DNA of 64,000 nucleotides from Cichorium intybus (taxonomy: Eukaryota; Streptophyta; Magnoliopsida; Asterales; Asteraceae): positions 74,975,666-75,039,665 of the forward strand of contig CM042017.1 of the NCBI GenBank assembly GCA_023525715.1, written 5' to 3'. A program made the position numbers and the translations under genes. The notes beneath the pieces were generated by a model. That model made no database searches, was not told the DNA's origin, and was given only the letters and a program-made list of their open reading frames with translations. Shown piece after piece: positions 11,531-25,601 of this stretch. Position 1 is the first letter of the stretch. Every line of letters begins with the position of its first letter.

Positions 11531-14283
11531 ACCGGAGTGTGAAAATGAAATTTTTTGACATATATAATATAAGAAATTGGTACAAGTATTCGGTGTACAA
11601 AGCTTGATACTTAAATAAATTAAATGTATCATGGAAAGGCAAAAAGGTCAAAGAATGTGAAAACTTTGGAACTTATATGTTAAGACTTTTTATTAAGTTA
11701 ATATGAAGAGTTATTTCATCTTGAAAATTTGATTTAAGTATACAAGAGAAAATTTGGGGAATAAAGGACTAAACGTGAAATCTTTATTGAATAATATTTA
11801 AAAATTAATATTTCAAAATCTAAAAGGAATAGAGAAAAGGTCCTCAAGGTGACTTTGACAATATTTGAGATAATAGAAATATAGAAAAACGATTCAGACC
11901 ATTTGGAGTTATAACGAAGAAGTTATGACAATTTCAAAAGGGCCAAAAGTGGCAAAAATGGTCAAGTATCCATGTTTGAGGGTCTGTAACAGAAATTATA
12001 GAAATAACTGGCCTTGAGTCAGTAAGAAGAAATTGTTAAGCTCATTCCCACCTTTCTAAAGGTATAAAGTTTGTACATTTTGGATATCGTATGAAGAAGT
12101 TATGTCGGTGTAAAGTTAAGGAATAATAAGGAACAAAAGTTGGAAAATTTTCACCATGCATGAAGAGGGGCATTTTTTCATTTTTCACTTCAAATCAGCC
12201 AACGGTTTCTAAAATACCTGTGGACTTCGTCTCTCTCTCTCCTAGATCACGTGAAATCAGAAACAATGGGAAATCGGGAAAGCAAAAAGGAAAAGAAAAC
12301 ACAACACACACATTGGTGTCTGTAATCTTGAAATCAAGAGGTAAAGAATGGGAAAGATAGGGTACGAAATCGAAATCCGTGGCTGATTACATACACACCC
12401 CGAGTGTGTATATGTACGTGATTTACAGATCGAGAGAATGGGATCCGCTGCTGTGCGGCGGTAGGAGGCTGTCGGACTTGACAGAAAGGGGCGACGGTGG
12501 TGCTATAAACTAAAGAAGACGATGATTTTGACAAAGAGAGAGGGGGAGAGATTCTTTTGCAGGAACATATTGGGACAACAACGACAAAGCGGCTGAGATG
12601 CGTTTTTCCAGCGAAACGTCGCTGTAGGCAGCGGAGAGGCCGGCGTATGGCGGCGAACGAATAGTGGTGGTGATAGAAAGGTTTTGTTGGTCTGATATCT
12701 TGCATGCATCAGCTCTAACCTACTGATTCCAGATCTTTGGGCTGAAAAATTGAAGGTAAGAGTTGATTTCTTTTGTATGAACCCTAGTTTAAATTTTGAA
12801 ACTTATGGGGTAACTTAGATGCATGTTGGAATCAGAAATGGTTCTAGTTGTTATATGCCTAACAATGGATTTAAAAGAACCTATGGATGGTATTGTATGA
12901 TTGTTTAGTTGGAATTTGTTGAATGGATGATCAAGATTTGGGTAAAGGCAAGGCTTGAAGAACACTTGAGTCAAATTGGAATCCTAGTATTGAGTTGATG
13001 AATCGATTGATGCATGTATAAATTGGGGCTGATTATTTTGATTTGGATATTACATAATAAGTGTTATAACATCAAGATTCTATTATTTTTACTCAATAAT
13101 TGAAATGCATGTTGAGGTATTGTTTGGAAATGTTGAAGTCGGAACTTCTTCCTTATTTTTGCAGCCAAAGTATCCATAAATTGTAGCTATATGATGTTTG
13201 GCATGGTATTTCCCGAATGTATCATTGTAAATTGTTTGAGAGTATCAAAACCCTTGGTGTTAAGTTGAAATGTACCATAAAGAATCAAGAACACAAGAGA
13301 CTTTATATATTTTGGTTTTACTTGGAATCATAAAATGCAAGTTTTAATTAAACTTTGTATCATGTATTACTTAGATGAAAAGTAGACTAAAAAGAGAACG
13401 ATATTGACTTTTGGTAAAAAAAAAAATGGCATAAATGGGTGGAATTGGTAATTCCACCATTTACGAAAGAAAAAGGAATAGAAATAGTACTTATATGTTA
13501 ATTGGAAACATATTAATGATAATTTAAAGGAAAATATCAAGGTTTTTGCCGGTTTCTATTTTTAGAAACTTTGTTAGTTGAAATTTGCCGAAACAGGATA
13601 AATGAGTAAAATGAGGATTGTTTTGACGTCTAACCATTAAAGTGAGTTTAAAGAAAAGTAAAACTCATAGCTTTTCTAGAATAACTTTGTAGAAACCCGA
13701 GAATACCATTTTTGGTCAAAATGGGACAAAAGGGTAAAAATGTCCAAAATTTGGTATTATACTTTAAGAATCAAACTTGCACATTGGAATGGAACTAGAT
13801 GATGACTAAAAATAGTTCAAGAATGATTAAACAATTATTATATGTTAGTTGTCTAATAAGTTCTAATCTTCTATTAGATTAATAAAGATTGAAGGACGCT
13901 TGGAAGCAGCGAATGACTAGAGTTATGTGGATTAGTGTAACTAGATGTACCTAGCGATGAGTACATGTGGCTTTTTCTCACTATGGGGTACATGGAAAAT
14001 TATTAATAAAGCATTTCTGTGATGTTTGAATATTAAATGATATGCAAATCATGACAGTTATGTTATGATCATGAAAGTTTTATACGCTGATTTTGAAAGA
14101 ATGTTTCGGCTTCAAGTCTACTATGCTTGTGAAAGAACATTTTGGTAGAGAGTCTACTATGTGTTCATGTTATGATTTCTTTTTACAAGAATAATGGTTA
14201 TACGTGTTACAAGATTTGTGATGACTCGATTTTTAAGTTAGTTTATGTAAGATTAAAATGTTAATGTTTATGTTATTGTACAT
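11531..14283 (+). mobile_element. older gypsy-type LTR, first part (host of the 14.3 kb gypsy insertion)
   Basis: Non-coding sequence that resumes without loss at 24584 once the inserted gypsy element and one tacat copy are removed. It ends at 25601 in ...gcgttaca followed by a primer-site-like sequence. Motifs such as 'gggccaaaagtgg', 'gagttatgacaat' and 'ggggtacatgg' are also typical of the other long LTR at 47932. The 5' border was not found. No protein domain was seen in any frame. The frames at 12160-12360, 12334-12705 and 12789-12974 have no recognisable content. Confidence 0.55.
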
Positions 14284-16866
14284 TGTGACAACTGTCAAAA
14301 TTAGTCAACGAAAGTCAACTTAAGTAAACCAAAGCGTACGTTAAAGTCAATATGTGAAATGTAAATTTCATAATCTCTACGTTGTATTATTTGATATTAT
14401 TATACGAACAAATCATGCTGAGCTAGATGTTTTTAATATAAAATATATAAAAATAAATAAATAAATAAAAATAAAATTTACGTCGTGAATAGTATCCGAC
14501 GTGAATAGTGAACGGTAAAAGTTAAAACTCGTCCGAATATTACAAATTTTATATCAAAACGTAGATAAAATTACGACGATCCCAAATTTATATTTATATT
14601 TTTACCAAACGTTATATATAAAAAGTTATGATACAAAAACGTTTAATTTAACTTGAAAGTGACGTTTAATTATTATAATATATTTATTTATTTAAAAAAA
14701 AAAAAATTAGTCTCCACTACCGGTGGAGATTTGAATTCAAAACGTTGAAATTTTTTTTTATATTATTTTATTTTAATTTTATTTTATATAAAGTAGGTCC
14801 CACTTCATTATTTAATCAATTTTACACATTTTACCCTCAAAGAATTCGTATTTTCATTTCGAACACTACGTATTCAATACGTATTTTTAAGTTTATCAAT
14901 AATATTATGTCGTTTTATAAAATGGAAAATTTACCATCAAAACGGTGTCGTCAATACGAATAATCTGACGTCAAAATTTAATATTATTGATATTAGTTTT
15001 ATATTTAATATTTTCTTTTTCTTTAAAATGAAATTGTATTTACATTTAAACCCTATATTTTTATCAAACTTACAATTTATACCCTTTCGTTAATTCGTTA
15101 AAGACTTTTATTTAAAAATTTGATATTATTAAACTACGATTTTTGTAGATTATAGTTTTATAAACAAAAATCATTTGTTTTATATAAAAACTATTAAATC
15201 TATTTAAAAAGCATTTCAAGGGTATGTTTTGCCAATAGCAAATCTTAACGACTATAATTGTCCAATATATGTATTTTGAGGGCCGCTATACGAAAATAAA
15301 TCTACTATAAATAGGACTCAAATTCTCATAATCAAACCACACCAATACAAGCTATATACACATATCGAGAGAGTTGTAGATATATAGCTTGAAAATATAG
15401 TAGAAAGATAGAAAAAGAGGGTTCTAGTTAGAAGCAGGAAGAGTCGGGCGATCTAACAACAATTGGTGATAAGATCATCATCGACATAAAGGTGAGTTCA
15501 TACCCCTTCTTTTTATATTTATTCAAGTTTTTAAGGGGGAGAATACAAGTTATACTATAAAAATAGCTATTTATACTCATTTGTAACAATAGTAAACAAA
15601 ATGTGAATTTTGTAAACATCATTATGACAACAACTCAATTATAGTTCCAAAATATAATATCGAATGATCTACTTACGAGAGCGGTGTCTAGGCCGATCAT
15701 TTGGGCTAGGTTGTTGGATTTCCGAAAGGCTTATACGCTGAAAGGGTCCTGCCTCCCCATTTGATCTTCTACCTGGCCGTTCTTTATTTGATAGTCATGA
15801 AATATTATATTGGAATTAATAAAGGGTATAACCAATTTATTTCACCACTATTGTAGAGAATATATCTTAAAAGAAGTTCTTTATAACTATCTAAATAAGT
15901 TATTTCACATATATTTGTAAATATACGCTTTTTACGACGGAATACTAAAAATAGACTATTATAGGAATAGTTTATGGACACAATGTAACTATGACATTTT
16001 GAACAACACAAAATAATTATATAAAAATATATAATTATTATACATTACTATATTATCATGGGAAAAATGATAATGGGCAAATACAAAGGTTTCTCATATA
16101 CAAACTTTACGTAAACAAGTTGATTGATACATACATTTTTGTGAGACGGATCTTCACAGTGCTTATTTAAGTACATACTATAAGTCCTGAAATTTATAAC
16201 CAGAGTCTCGGTAAGAGAGCGTGATATTTGTGTATAGATCTATACGGGATTGACAACCCCGCACCTGAGCTACTAGCTACAGCTAGACCGACGGGTCTGA
16301 GGTGACAAATGTCATAACAGTCCGACGCCTGAAGAATGTCGAAGCAGGCCTACATGGTCACAGTATGGTTATAGGGCGTCTCGCATGGGAAATCAACTAA
16401 TTAAATTGTTTACGTGGAAATATACATTTTTACTGGCTTTATACTACAAACTATGCTATACAATTTAGTCTTTAGGTTTTAAAACTACAATAACGTTAAA
16501 GAAAATACCGATTTTCTTGGTACATATACTATTGATTTTCACAAAGAAATTATTAAATTTCTCACTACAAAAATCTTATGAACTCACCAACGTAATGTTG
16601 ACACTTGTAAAATTACTTGTATTCTCAGGTAACAATTAGTCAGGTCTGACTACCTATTTTGGGATGGGACGCGATGATGTCTCTTTTATTTATTTCATTA
16701 TCATTTTGTAATCGGGTTGAAACAATATCATTTGAATAATGTAAATTTCCAATTTCAATGTAAGATGGTTGTTTATTTACTTATGTTCCAATGTATGCAA
16801 TGGTTGTGACACTATGTTCCGTTCCACCCTCATACGTTTCCGCCATCGTGGTTTGGGGGTGTGACA
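14284..16866 (+). repeat. 5' LTR of the gypsy element
   Basis: Starts tgtgacaactgtcaa and ends gggggtgtgaca (TG...CA, with inverted TGTGAC/GTGACA termini). 2583 bp against 2585 bp in the partner. A TATA-like 'ctactataaatagg' lies near 15303, followed by a CT/GA-rich stretch that may be the transcript start. Confidence 0.97.
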
Positions 16867-17416
16867 GATTGGTATCAGAGCATTGTTTATAGTGAACTAA
16901 GTATATCAATCCATTGAAGATATACAACTATAAATACAATGGGACTAAAACTCTCTAAAACATTTCGTACAAAGGATACTTTTAAAATACAATGATATTT
17001 TTATAAAGTATAAGTACGAGTACCTACATACTAGAACAGTGTAATAACCAGAACCAAATAAGAGTAATAAGATGAGTTGAACACTACGGGTACACCTAGG
17101 TAGTTATTTAATCATACCTAGGATAGATAGAGCCTGATCAACTGTATTGGTCCAAGGTGTGACTAACAGGTACCTAGGGATAATCGTAGTGAACAACAAG
17201 TCTAAAACTTACCAAGAACTATATACAAAGAAACTCTAGAACAGAATATAAAGCTAAAAAAATACTATAGGAGTATTTTTTTTTACAACCAGACACTTTA
17301 TGTACCTCTTAGACCACTATCCTTGCCCAGTCGACCTGACATTTTGATATGACCTGACCAATAACTATTATCAAAAAACCTACCCTCATTCAATCTTAAA
17401 TCCCTATGGCAGAAAT
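16867..17416 (+). other. gypsy primer site and leader
   Basis: The primer site tggtatcagagc (16870-16881) directly follows the LTR. About 535 bp of untranslated leader follows, up to the gag start at 17417. No upstream frame of interest was seen. Confidence 0.88.
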
Positions 17417-20400
17417 ATGCCACCTAGAACAAGAAACAGTAGACACACCGGGACGGGGACTCCAGAAGCACCATTAATGGATTCCGCCACCTTCCAGGCC
17501 GCTGTGACTGCAGCCGTAGCAGCTGCCGTTGCTCAAATAAATCCAAACGGTACCAATGGAAGCGGAAGCAGGAACGGTACAAATGATTCAACAAATGGAG
17601 AAACCCCTAACCACCAACGAGTATGTACTTACAAGGATTTCCAAGACTGTAAACCCATAGCTTTCAGTGGGGATGGCGGGGTTATCGCCCTGACTAGGTG
17701 GTTCGAAAAGACAGAATCGGTGTTCGACATCTCTGCTTGTCCCGAAGAATTTAAAGTTAAGTATGCTGCCTGTACTTTCTCAAACAGGGCCTTATCATGG
17801 TGGACAGACCACGTAAAAACAAAGACGCTCACTGTAGCCAACTCCATGAGTTGGGAAGAATTGAAGACAATGCTGTTGAAGGAGTATTGTCCTAGGAGTG
17901 AGGTTCAAAAGCTGGAGCAGGAACTATGGAATCTCACAATGAAAGATTCAGATATAACCGCCTACACCGACAGGTTTAACGACCTGGCAGTTCTATGTCC
18001 GTCAATGGTCACACCGGAGTACAAGAAAGTGGAACGATACATTTGGGGACTATCACCCCAAATCCAGGGGCATGTCGAAGCTGCAGAGCCCACTACGTAT
18101 GACAGAGCCAAGCGGTTGGCACAGAGATTGATCGATAATGGTGTCCGCCAGGGCACTATGACGCTTAAAACAGAGCAACCGAAAGGAGGAGACCACAAAA
18201 GAAAGCCCTGGAACAGGGGAAGAAGCCAGCTAAACCAAGAAAGTGCCAAAAGACAACATATTGGGACGGTCCATGCCGCCACTATCCCTGCTGCCCCAGC
18301 ATCAACAAAGCAATATGTTGGGACCTTACCCAAATGTAACAAGTGCAACTTCCATCATCATGGGGCTTGTAGGGAAATGCAATGTACAAGATGTGGCAAG
18401 AAAGGGCACATGTCACGATACTGCAGAATGCCAGCTGCACAAACCACCCAAGCCTCTAATGCTGGGATGAGCCAAGCTTGTTACGGTTGTGGAGAAATGG
18501 GGCATTTCAAGCGGGATTGCCCGAAAACAAAGACTGTTGGAAGAAATGGAAGGGTCCTGGCTATGGGACGCGCGGAAGAAATGGAGGATCCCACCGTAGT
18601 TACCGGTACGTTCCTCGTCAATAATTCATATGCTTGTATACTATTCGATAGCGGTGCGGAGAGGAGTTTCGTAAGCCACGAGTTTAAATACTTACTAAAA
18701 CAAAAATCACAACCACTCAATGAAACATTTACGGTAGAAATGGCTAATGGCAAAACAGAAAGCACCAACGACATATACATAGGTTGCACACTTAATCTGG
18801 ACAATCACTCCTTCCAAATCAACTTAATGCCTGTTAGAATAAGAAACTTTGATGTGATTGTTGGTATGGATTGGCTAATTCCCCATCATGCCAACATCAT
18901 GTGCTATGAACGAGGAATCCGACTTCACTTATCAGATGACAAGACTCTTGTCGTGTACGGCGATAAACCCAGCACTAATCTTCGAATCGTGTCTTGCGTC
19001 AAAGCCCGAAAATACCTACATAAAAGATATGATGCCTTCCTAGCCCACGTTGTTGACAAGAAGAAAGAAGTAAAGAGCATCAAAGAGATTCCTGAAGTCT
19101 GTGACTTTTCCGACGTATTTCCAGAAGACCTACCAGGAGTGCCGCCCGCACGACAAGTCGAATTCAGAATCGATTTGATTCCTGGAGCCACCCCGGTAGC
19201 AAAAGCGCCATATCGGTTAGCCCCGTCAGAAATGCAAGAATTATCCAGCCAACTGAACGAACTGCTAAGTAAAGGGTTCATCAGGCCGAGTTTCTCACCT
19301 TGGGGAGCACCGGTCTTGTTCGTAAAGAAGAAGGATGGGTCATTTCGTATGTGCATTGATTATCGGGAGTTGAACAAGCTCACTATCAAGAACCGATATC
19401 CGTTACCCCGAATTGACGACCTTTTTGACCAACTTCAAGGATCGAGTTACTTCTCTAAAATTGATCTAAGGTCAGGGTATCACCAACTGAGAGTTCAAGA
19501 AAAAGATGTTCCTAAGACGACATTCAGAACTCGTTACGGCCATTACGAGTTTGTCGTGATGCCCTTCGGATTAACTAATGCGCCTGCTGTATTCATGGAC
19601 TTAATGAACCGCGTATGCCGACCTTACTTAGATAAATTCGTGATAGTATTCATCGACGACATACTAATCTATTCTCGAAGTAAGGAGGAACATAGTCAAC
19701 ATCTACGACAAGTTTTGGAGACGCTAAGGGCGGAGAAGTTGTATGCAAAGTTTTCAAAATGCGAATTTTGGATTCGGAAGGTGGACTTTCTAGGCCACGT
19801 AGTCAGCAATGAAGGAATACATGTGGATCCCTCCAAAATCAAAGCCATTGAAAACTGGGAAGCACCAAGAACACCGACAGAGATCCGCTAATTTTTGGGC
19901 CTTGCTGGCTATTATCGCAGATTCATACAGAACTTTTCTAAGATCGCAAAGCCACTTACTGCCCTGACACAGAAAGGTGTAACATTCAATTGGGAAGAAG
20001 AACAAGACGCCGCCTTCCATACTCTAAAGAAAGCTTTATGCAGCGCTCCTATTCTGTCCCTTCCAGAAGGAACAGAAGACTTTGTGGTCTACTGCGATGC
20101 ATCGAATCAGGGTCTGGGTTGCGTGCTCATGCAAAGAGGAAAAGTCATTGCCTACGCTTCGAGACAACTTAAAACCCACGAGGTCAACTACACCACGCAT
20201 GACCTCGAGTTAGGGGCAGTAGTATTTGCATTAAAGATCTGGAGACACTACCTTTACGGCACAAAATGTACGATCTTCACTGACCATAAGAGTCTTCAGC
20301 ATATTCTCAACCAAAAAGAGCTCAACATGAGACAGCGACGGTGGGTAGAGCTGCTAAGTGATTACGAATGTGAAATACGTTATCACCCAGGAAAGGCCAA

Positions 20401-21943
20401 CGTAGTGGCAGATGCCCTTAGTCGAAAGGAGTACTCGGGTCGTCGAGTAAAGTCAAGGACAATAATAATCCATTCCCAATTATCCACTCAGATCAAGGAG
20501 GCGCAGCTAGAAGCCTTAAAACCTGAGAACATCGCAAGTGAAGCCTTGCGAGGCATGGATAAAAACCTGGAAGTAAAGGATGACGGAGCACGTTATCTCA
20601 TGAATCGAATCTGGACACCAAGATTTGGCGGATAGAGAGACCTTATCATGAACGAGGCTCACAAAACCAGGTACTCCGTTCATCCTGGGTCTGATAAGAT
20701 GTATCTGGATCTCAAGAAATTGTATTGGTGGCCAAATATGAAAGCAGAAATTGCTACTTATGTGAGCAAGTGTTTGACTTGCGCCAAGGTCAAGGTGGAA
20801 TATCAAAAGCCCTCGGGTTTATTACAACAACCAAAGATACCCGAGTGGAAGTGGGAGCGGATAACTATGGACTTCATAACCAAGTTACCCAAGACAACTG
20901 GTGGGCTAGACACCATATGGGTAATCGTTGATAGGCTAACTAAGTCCGCTCACTTCCTGCCAATCAAGGAAACCGACAATATGACGAAACTTACAAGGAC
21001 ATACATCAAAGAAATAGTACGATTGCATGGCGCGCCAGTTTCTATTATCTCAAACAGGGATAGTCGGTTTACGTCACGATTTTGGCAATCATTGCAAGAA
21101 GCCTTGGGAACCAGACTCGATATGAGTACAGCGTACCATCCACAGACGGACGGGCAAAGTGAAAGAACTATTCAGACGCTGGAAGACATGTTGAGGGCTT
21201 GTGTGATAGACTTTGGTAAGGCGTGGGACACCCACTTACCACTTGTTGAATTTTCATACAACAATAGTTATCACAAGAGCATTAAAGCTGCCCCATTCGA
21301 AGCCCTCTATGGACGCAAGTGCAGATTCCCTCTATGCTGGGCTGAGGTGGGTGATACTCAGTTAGCTAGAGGACAAGTGCCTAGCAGCACTCTCACCGGT
21401 CCTGAGATCATACGGGAAACGACAGAGAAAATCGTTCAGATTCGTGAACGACTAAAAGCATCTCGAGACCGACAAAAGAGCTATGCAGATAAACGACGCA
21501 AGCCCTTGGAATTTCAGGTTGGCGACCGCGTATTGTTGAAGGTCTCACCATGGAAAGGAATGATACGTTTTGGAAAATGTGGGAAATTAAATCCAAGGTA
21601 CATTGGGCCCTTTGAGATCCTTGCCCGGATCGGCCCGGTAGCTTACAAACTTCGGTTACCATAGGAACTCAGCAACGTGCACCCCACTTTCCATGTGTCC
21701 AACCTAAAGAAGTGTCTGTCCGATGAGACTCTTGTCATTCCACTTGACGAGATTGAGGTGGACGAGAACCTCCATTTCGTTGAAGAACCCTTAGAGATCA
21801 TGGATAGAGAAATCAAAAGAACGAAACAAAGCCGCATACCGATAGTGAAGGTTCGCTGGAGCGCCAAGCGTGGACCTGAATTTACCTGGGAACGTGAAGA
21901 CCAGATGAAACAAAAATACCCACATCTATTCCCAAACCCTTGA
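17417..21943 (+). pseudogene. gypsy gag-pol polyprotein with three premature stops
   Basis: One continuous frame of 1508 codons apart from stops at codons 825 (TAA, 19889), 1073 (TAG, 20633) and 1416 (TAG, 21662). Domains in order are: gag capsid; two CCHC knuckles at about 323 (CTRCGKKGHMSRYC) and 355 (CYGCGEMGHFKRDC); aspartic protease LFDSGAERSF (D411); reverse transcriptase with FIDDIL (D747, D748); RNase H VYCDASNQGLG; integrase HHCC zinc region (CLTC); integrase core with D1152 and E1249. The middle catalytic Asp is Asn (N1213, SNRDSRF), exactly 35 residues before the Glu. The tail VKVRWSAKRGPEFTWERED resembles the chromodomain-like C-terminus of chromoviruses. Enzymes act in cytoplasmic particles and then the nucleus. 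As written, only gag-PR-RT could be made from the first frame. Confidence 0.96.
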
Positions 21944-21998
21944 GAATCTACTCAAAGTGCTAAATTTCGGGACGAAATTCCCTTTAACGGGTAGATAA

Positions 21999-24583
21999 TG
22001 TGACAACTGTCAAAATTAGTCAACGAAAGTCAACTTAAGTAAACCAAAGCGTACGTTAAAGTCAATATGTGAAATGTAAATTTCATAATCTCTACGTTGT
22101 ATTATTTGATATTATTATACGAACAAATCATGCTGAGCTAGATGTTTTTAATATAAAATATATAAAAAATAAATAAATAAATTTACGTCGTGAATAGTAT
22201 CCGACGTGAATAGTGAACGGTAAAAGTTAAAACTCGTCCGAATATTACAAATTTTATATCGAAACGTAGATAAAATTACGACGATCCCAAATTTATATTT
22301 ATATTTTTACCAAACGTTATATATAAAAAGTTATGATACAAAAACGTTTAATTTAACTTGAAAGCGACGTTTAATTATTATAATATATTTATTTATTTAA
22401 AAAAAAAAATTAGTCTCCACCTACCGGTGGAGATTTGAATTCAAAACGTTGAAATTTTTTTTTATATTATTTTATTTTAATTTTATTTTATATAAAGTAG
22501 GTCCCACTTCATTATTTAATCAATTTTACACATTTTACCCTCAAAGAATTCGTATTTTCATTTCGAACACTACGTATTCAATACGTATTTTTAAGTTTAT
22601 CAATAATATTATGTCGTTTTATAAAATGGAAAATTTACCATCAAAACGGTGTCGTCAATACGAATAATCTGACGTCAAAATTTAATATTATTGATATTAG
22701 TTTTATATTTAATATTTTCTTTTTCTTTAAAATGAAATTGTATTTACATTTAAACCCTATATTTTTATCAAACTTACAATTTATACCCTTCCGTTAATTC
22801 GTTAAAGACTTTTATTTAAAAATTTGATATTATTAAACTACGATTTTTGTAGATTATAGTTTTATAAACAAAAATCATTTGTTTTATATAAAAACTATTA
22901 AATCTATTTAAAAAGCATTTAAAGGGTATGTTTTGCCAATAGCAAATCTTAACGACTATAATTGTCCAATATATGTATCTTGAGGGCCGCTATACGAAAA
23001 TAAATCTACTATAAATAGGACTCAAATTCTCATAATCAAACCACACCAATACAAGCTATATACACATATCGAGAGAGTTGTAGATATATAGCTTGAAAAT
23101 ATAGTAGAAAGATAGAAAAAGAGGGTTCTAGTTAGAAGCAGGAAGAGTCGGGCGATCTAACAACAATTGGTGATAAGATCATCATCGACATAAAGGTGAG
23201 TTCATACCCCTTCTTTTTATATTTATTCAAGTTTTTAAGGGGGAGAATACAAGTTATACTATAAAAATAGCTATTTATACTCATTTGTAACAGTAGTAAA
23301 CAAAATGTGAATTTTGTAAACATCATTATGACAACAACTCAATTATAGTTCCAAAATATAATATCGAATGATATACTTACAAGAGCGGTGTCTAGGCCGA
23401 TCATTTGGGCTAGGTTGTTGGATTTCCGAAAGGCTTATACGCTGAAAGGGTCCTGCCTCCCCATTTGATCTTCTACCTGGCCGTTCTTTATTTGATAGTC
23501 ATGAAATATTATATTGGAATTAATAAAGGGTATAACCAATTTATTTCACCACTATTGTAGAGAATATATCTTAAAAGAAGTTCTTTATAACTATCTAAAT
23601 AAGTTATTTCACATATATTTGTAAATATACGCTTTTTACGACGGAATACTAAAAATAGACTATTATAGGAATAGTTTATGGACACAATGTAACTATGACA
23701 TTTTGAACAAGACAAAATAATTATATAAAAATATATAATTATTATACATTACTATATTATCATTGGAAAAATGATAATGGGCAAATACAAAAGTTTCTCA
23801 TATACAAACTTTACGTAAACAAGTTGATTGATACATACATTTTTGTGAGACGGATCTTCACAGTGCTTATTTAAGTACATACTATAAGTCCTGAAATTTA
23901 TAACCAGAGTCTCGGTAAGAGAGCGTGATATTTGTGTATAGATCTATACGGGATTGACAACCACGCACCTGAGCTACTAGCTATAGCTACTAGCTATAGC
24001 TAGACCGACGGGTCTGAGGTGACAAATGTCATAACAGTCCGACGCCTGAAGAACGTCGAAGCAGGCCTACATGGTCACAGTATGGTTATAGGGCGTCTCG
24101 CATGGAAAATCAACTAATTAAATTGTTTACGTGGAAATATACATTTTTACTGGCTTTATACTACAAACTATGCTATACAATTTAGTCTTTGGGTTTTAAA
24201 ACTACAATAACGTTAAAGAAAATATCGATTTTCTTGGTACATATACTATTGATTTTCACAAAGAAATTATTAAATTTCTCACTACAAAAATCTTATGAAC
24301 TCACCAACGTAATGTTGACACTTGTAAAATTACTTGTATTCTCAGGTAACAATTAGTCAGGTCTGACTACCTATTTTGGGATGGGACGCGATGATGTCTC
24401 TTTTATTTATTTCATTATCATTTTGTAATCGGGTTGAAACAATATCATTTGAATAATGTAACTTTCCAATTTCAATGTAAGATGGTTGTTTATTTACTTA
24501 TGTTCCAATGTATGCAATGGTTGTGACACTATGTTCCGTTCCACCCTCAGACGTTTCCGCCATCGTGGTTTGGGGGTGTGACA
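21999..24583 (+). repeat. 3' LTR of the gypsy element
   Basis: Near-identical to 14284-16866, with the same tgtgacaactg start and gggtgtgaca end. A short tandem repeat (ctagctatagcta) near 23975-24002 is absent from the 5' LTR. Two 72-aa and 64-aa open frames occur in both LTRs at the same offset and are LTR shadows. The preceding bases (about 21981-21998) give only a weak polypurine tract. Confidence 0.97.
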
Positions 24584-25601
24584 TACATGCATCTCATGTT
24601 ATTGTGTGCTTCACTTGAATAAAAGAAAAGTGGTGAATGCATGCATACATAAAGTGTGATTGCATATGAGTTAGTGAGGTCCGGACATGTCTCCGTAACG
24701 GGAGAACAAGATTCTACTGGGATAGTACCTCCCGTCGCGAAGTACAAGTCTTCTACGATGCCATTATAGGAAGATTTGTTCTCCTATTTTGGTAAGCTTT
24801 AGGTCTTTATAGACCTTATGATACAATATATAACTATAAGCTACTGTCACAGAAGTGACTTGGTCTTTTAGACCCTACGATACGGGCAATCTAACTTGTA
24901 AGGTGCATTAGTGTGCGAATCATGCATTGCATACTTGCATTATGCATGAACTATGTTTACGTGAAAAAGGGAAATAAATTATTTATACTCAAAGTGTATT
25001 TGTATAAATCAACTTTTAAATAAGTTTTGGAAAAAAAGAATCACTTATATGAGTTGATTTTGCAAAGAATTTTGAAAAGTAATGCTATTTATATAACTTG
25101 GCTTGCAAAGAAGCTTTTGGAAAGTAAGGTTCATGTACATGACTTAATTTGCAAATGATATTGAAAAGAAATATGCCAAATATATGATATTGATCATAAA
25201 ACATTTTCAATAATGTTTTGAGTCTAAAACTCATGTAGCTCATGAGACGTTGTCGTCATACGTATTTTTGTTGTTATGCTATGTATCCCAGGTTTTAGAC
25301 ACGGGGGATAAAATGATGTAGATTTCACGAAGAAATTGGGATCTTAGATGGAGTGAACCTTGGCTGATGAAATGGTTTGTAATCCTAGCTTGCTTTCTAT
25401 GGTTTAGTTTTGGTATGAACTTGTAACCCCCCGTAGTTGTTTAAACATTTTTACAACTTAATTGTTTTTGTTGGAACCAAGATTTTTAAAATATGACTTA
25501 ACGTCATAAACAAAATAAGGTTATTGAAATATGAGATTTTTCAACATAAAGTTTTATAAAAGATTATAGCATTTAAGGTGTATGAAAATCGGGGCGTTAC
25601 A
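24584..25601 (+). mobile_element. older gypsy-type LTR, second part
   Basis: Continuation of 11531-14283. Ends cggggcgttaca, and from 25605 reads tggtatcaga, a partial tRNA-Met primer site. That is the structure of a 5' LTR edge. Contains 'catgtaatcatgag'-type and 'cgaagtac' blocks similar in style to the LTR at 47932. No coding content. Confidence 0.6.

Larger units (their letters stand above)
14284..24583 (+). mobile_element. full-length Ty3/gypsy LTR retrotransposon
   Basis: 10,300 bp with LTRs 14284-16866 and 21999-24583 and an exact 5-bp target duplication tacat (14279-14283 and 24584-24588). The primer site is TGGTATCAGAGC at 16870. The single gag-pol frame has the gypsy order PR-RT-RNase H-IN, with a chromodomain-like tail. 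LTRs are nearly identical by eye, differing by a few substitutions, a short A/T-tract indel and a small duplication near 23985, so the insertion is recent. The coding frame nevertheless carries three stops and a catalytic substitution, so it probably moved using proteins made elsewhere or decayed quickly afterwards. Confidence 0.97.

Noticed and set aside
14745..14963. 72-aa protein conserved in two copies (also 22449-22667)
   Set aside because: Identical because both lie at the same offset in the two gypsy LTRs. AT-rich composition, no domain.
15428..16011. Conserved 64- and 68-aa minus-strand frames (also 23132-23715, and similar at 5533-5772)
   Set aside because: LTR sequence shared between copies. 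Not coding.
18925..19356. 143-aa minus-strand frame inside gypsy pol
   Set aside because: Shadow of the polyprotein frame; no independent motif.
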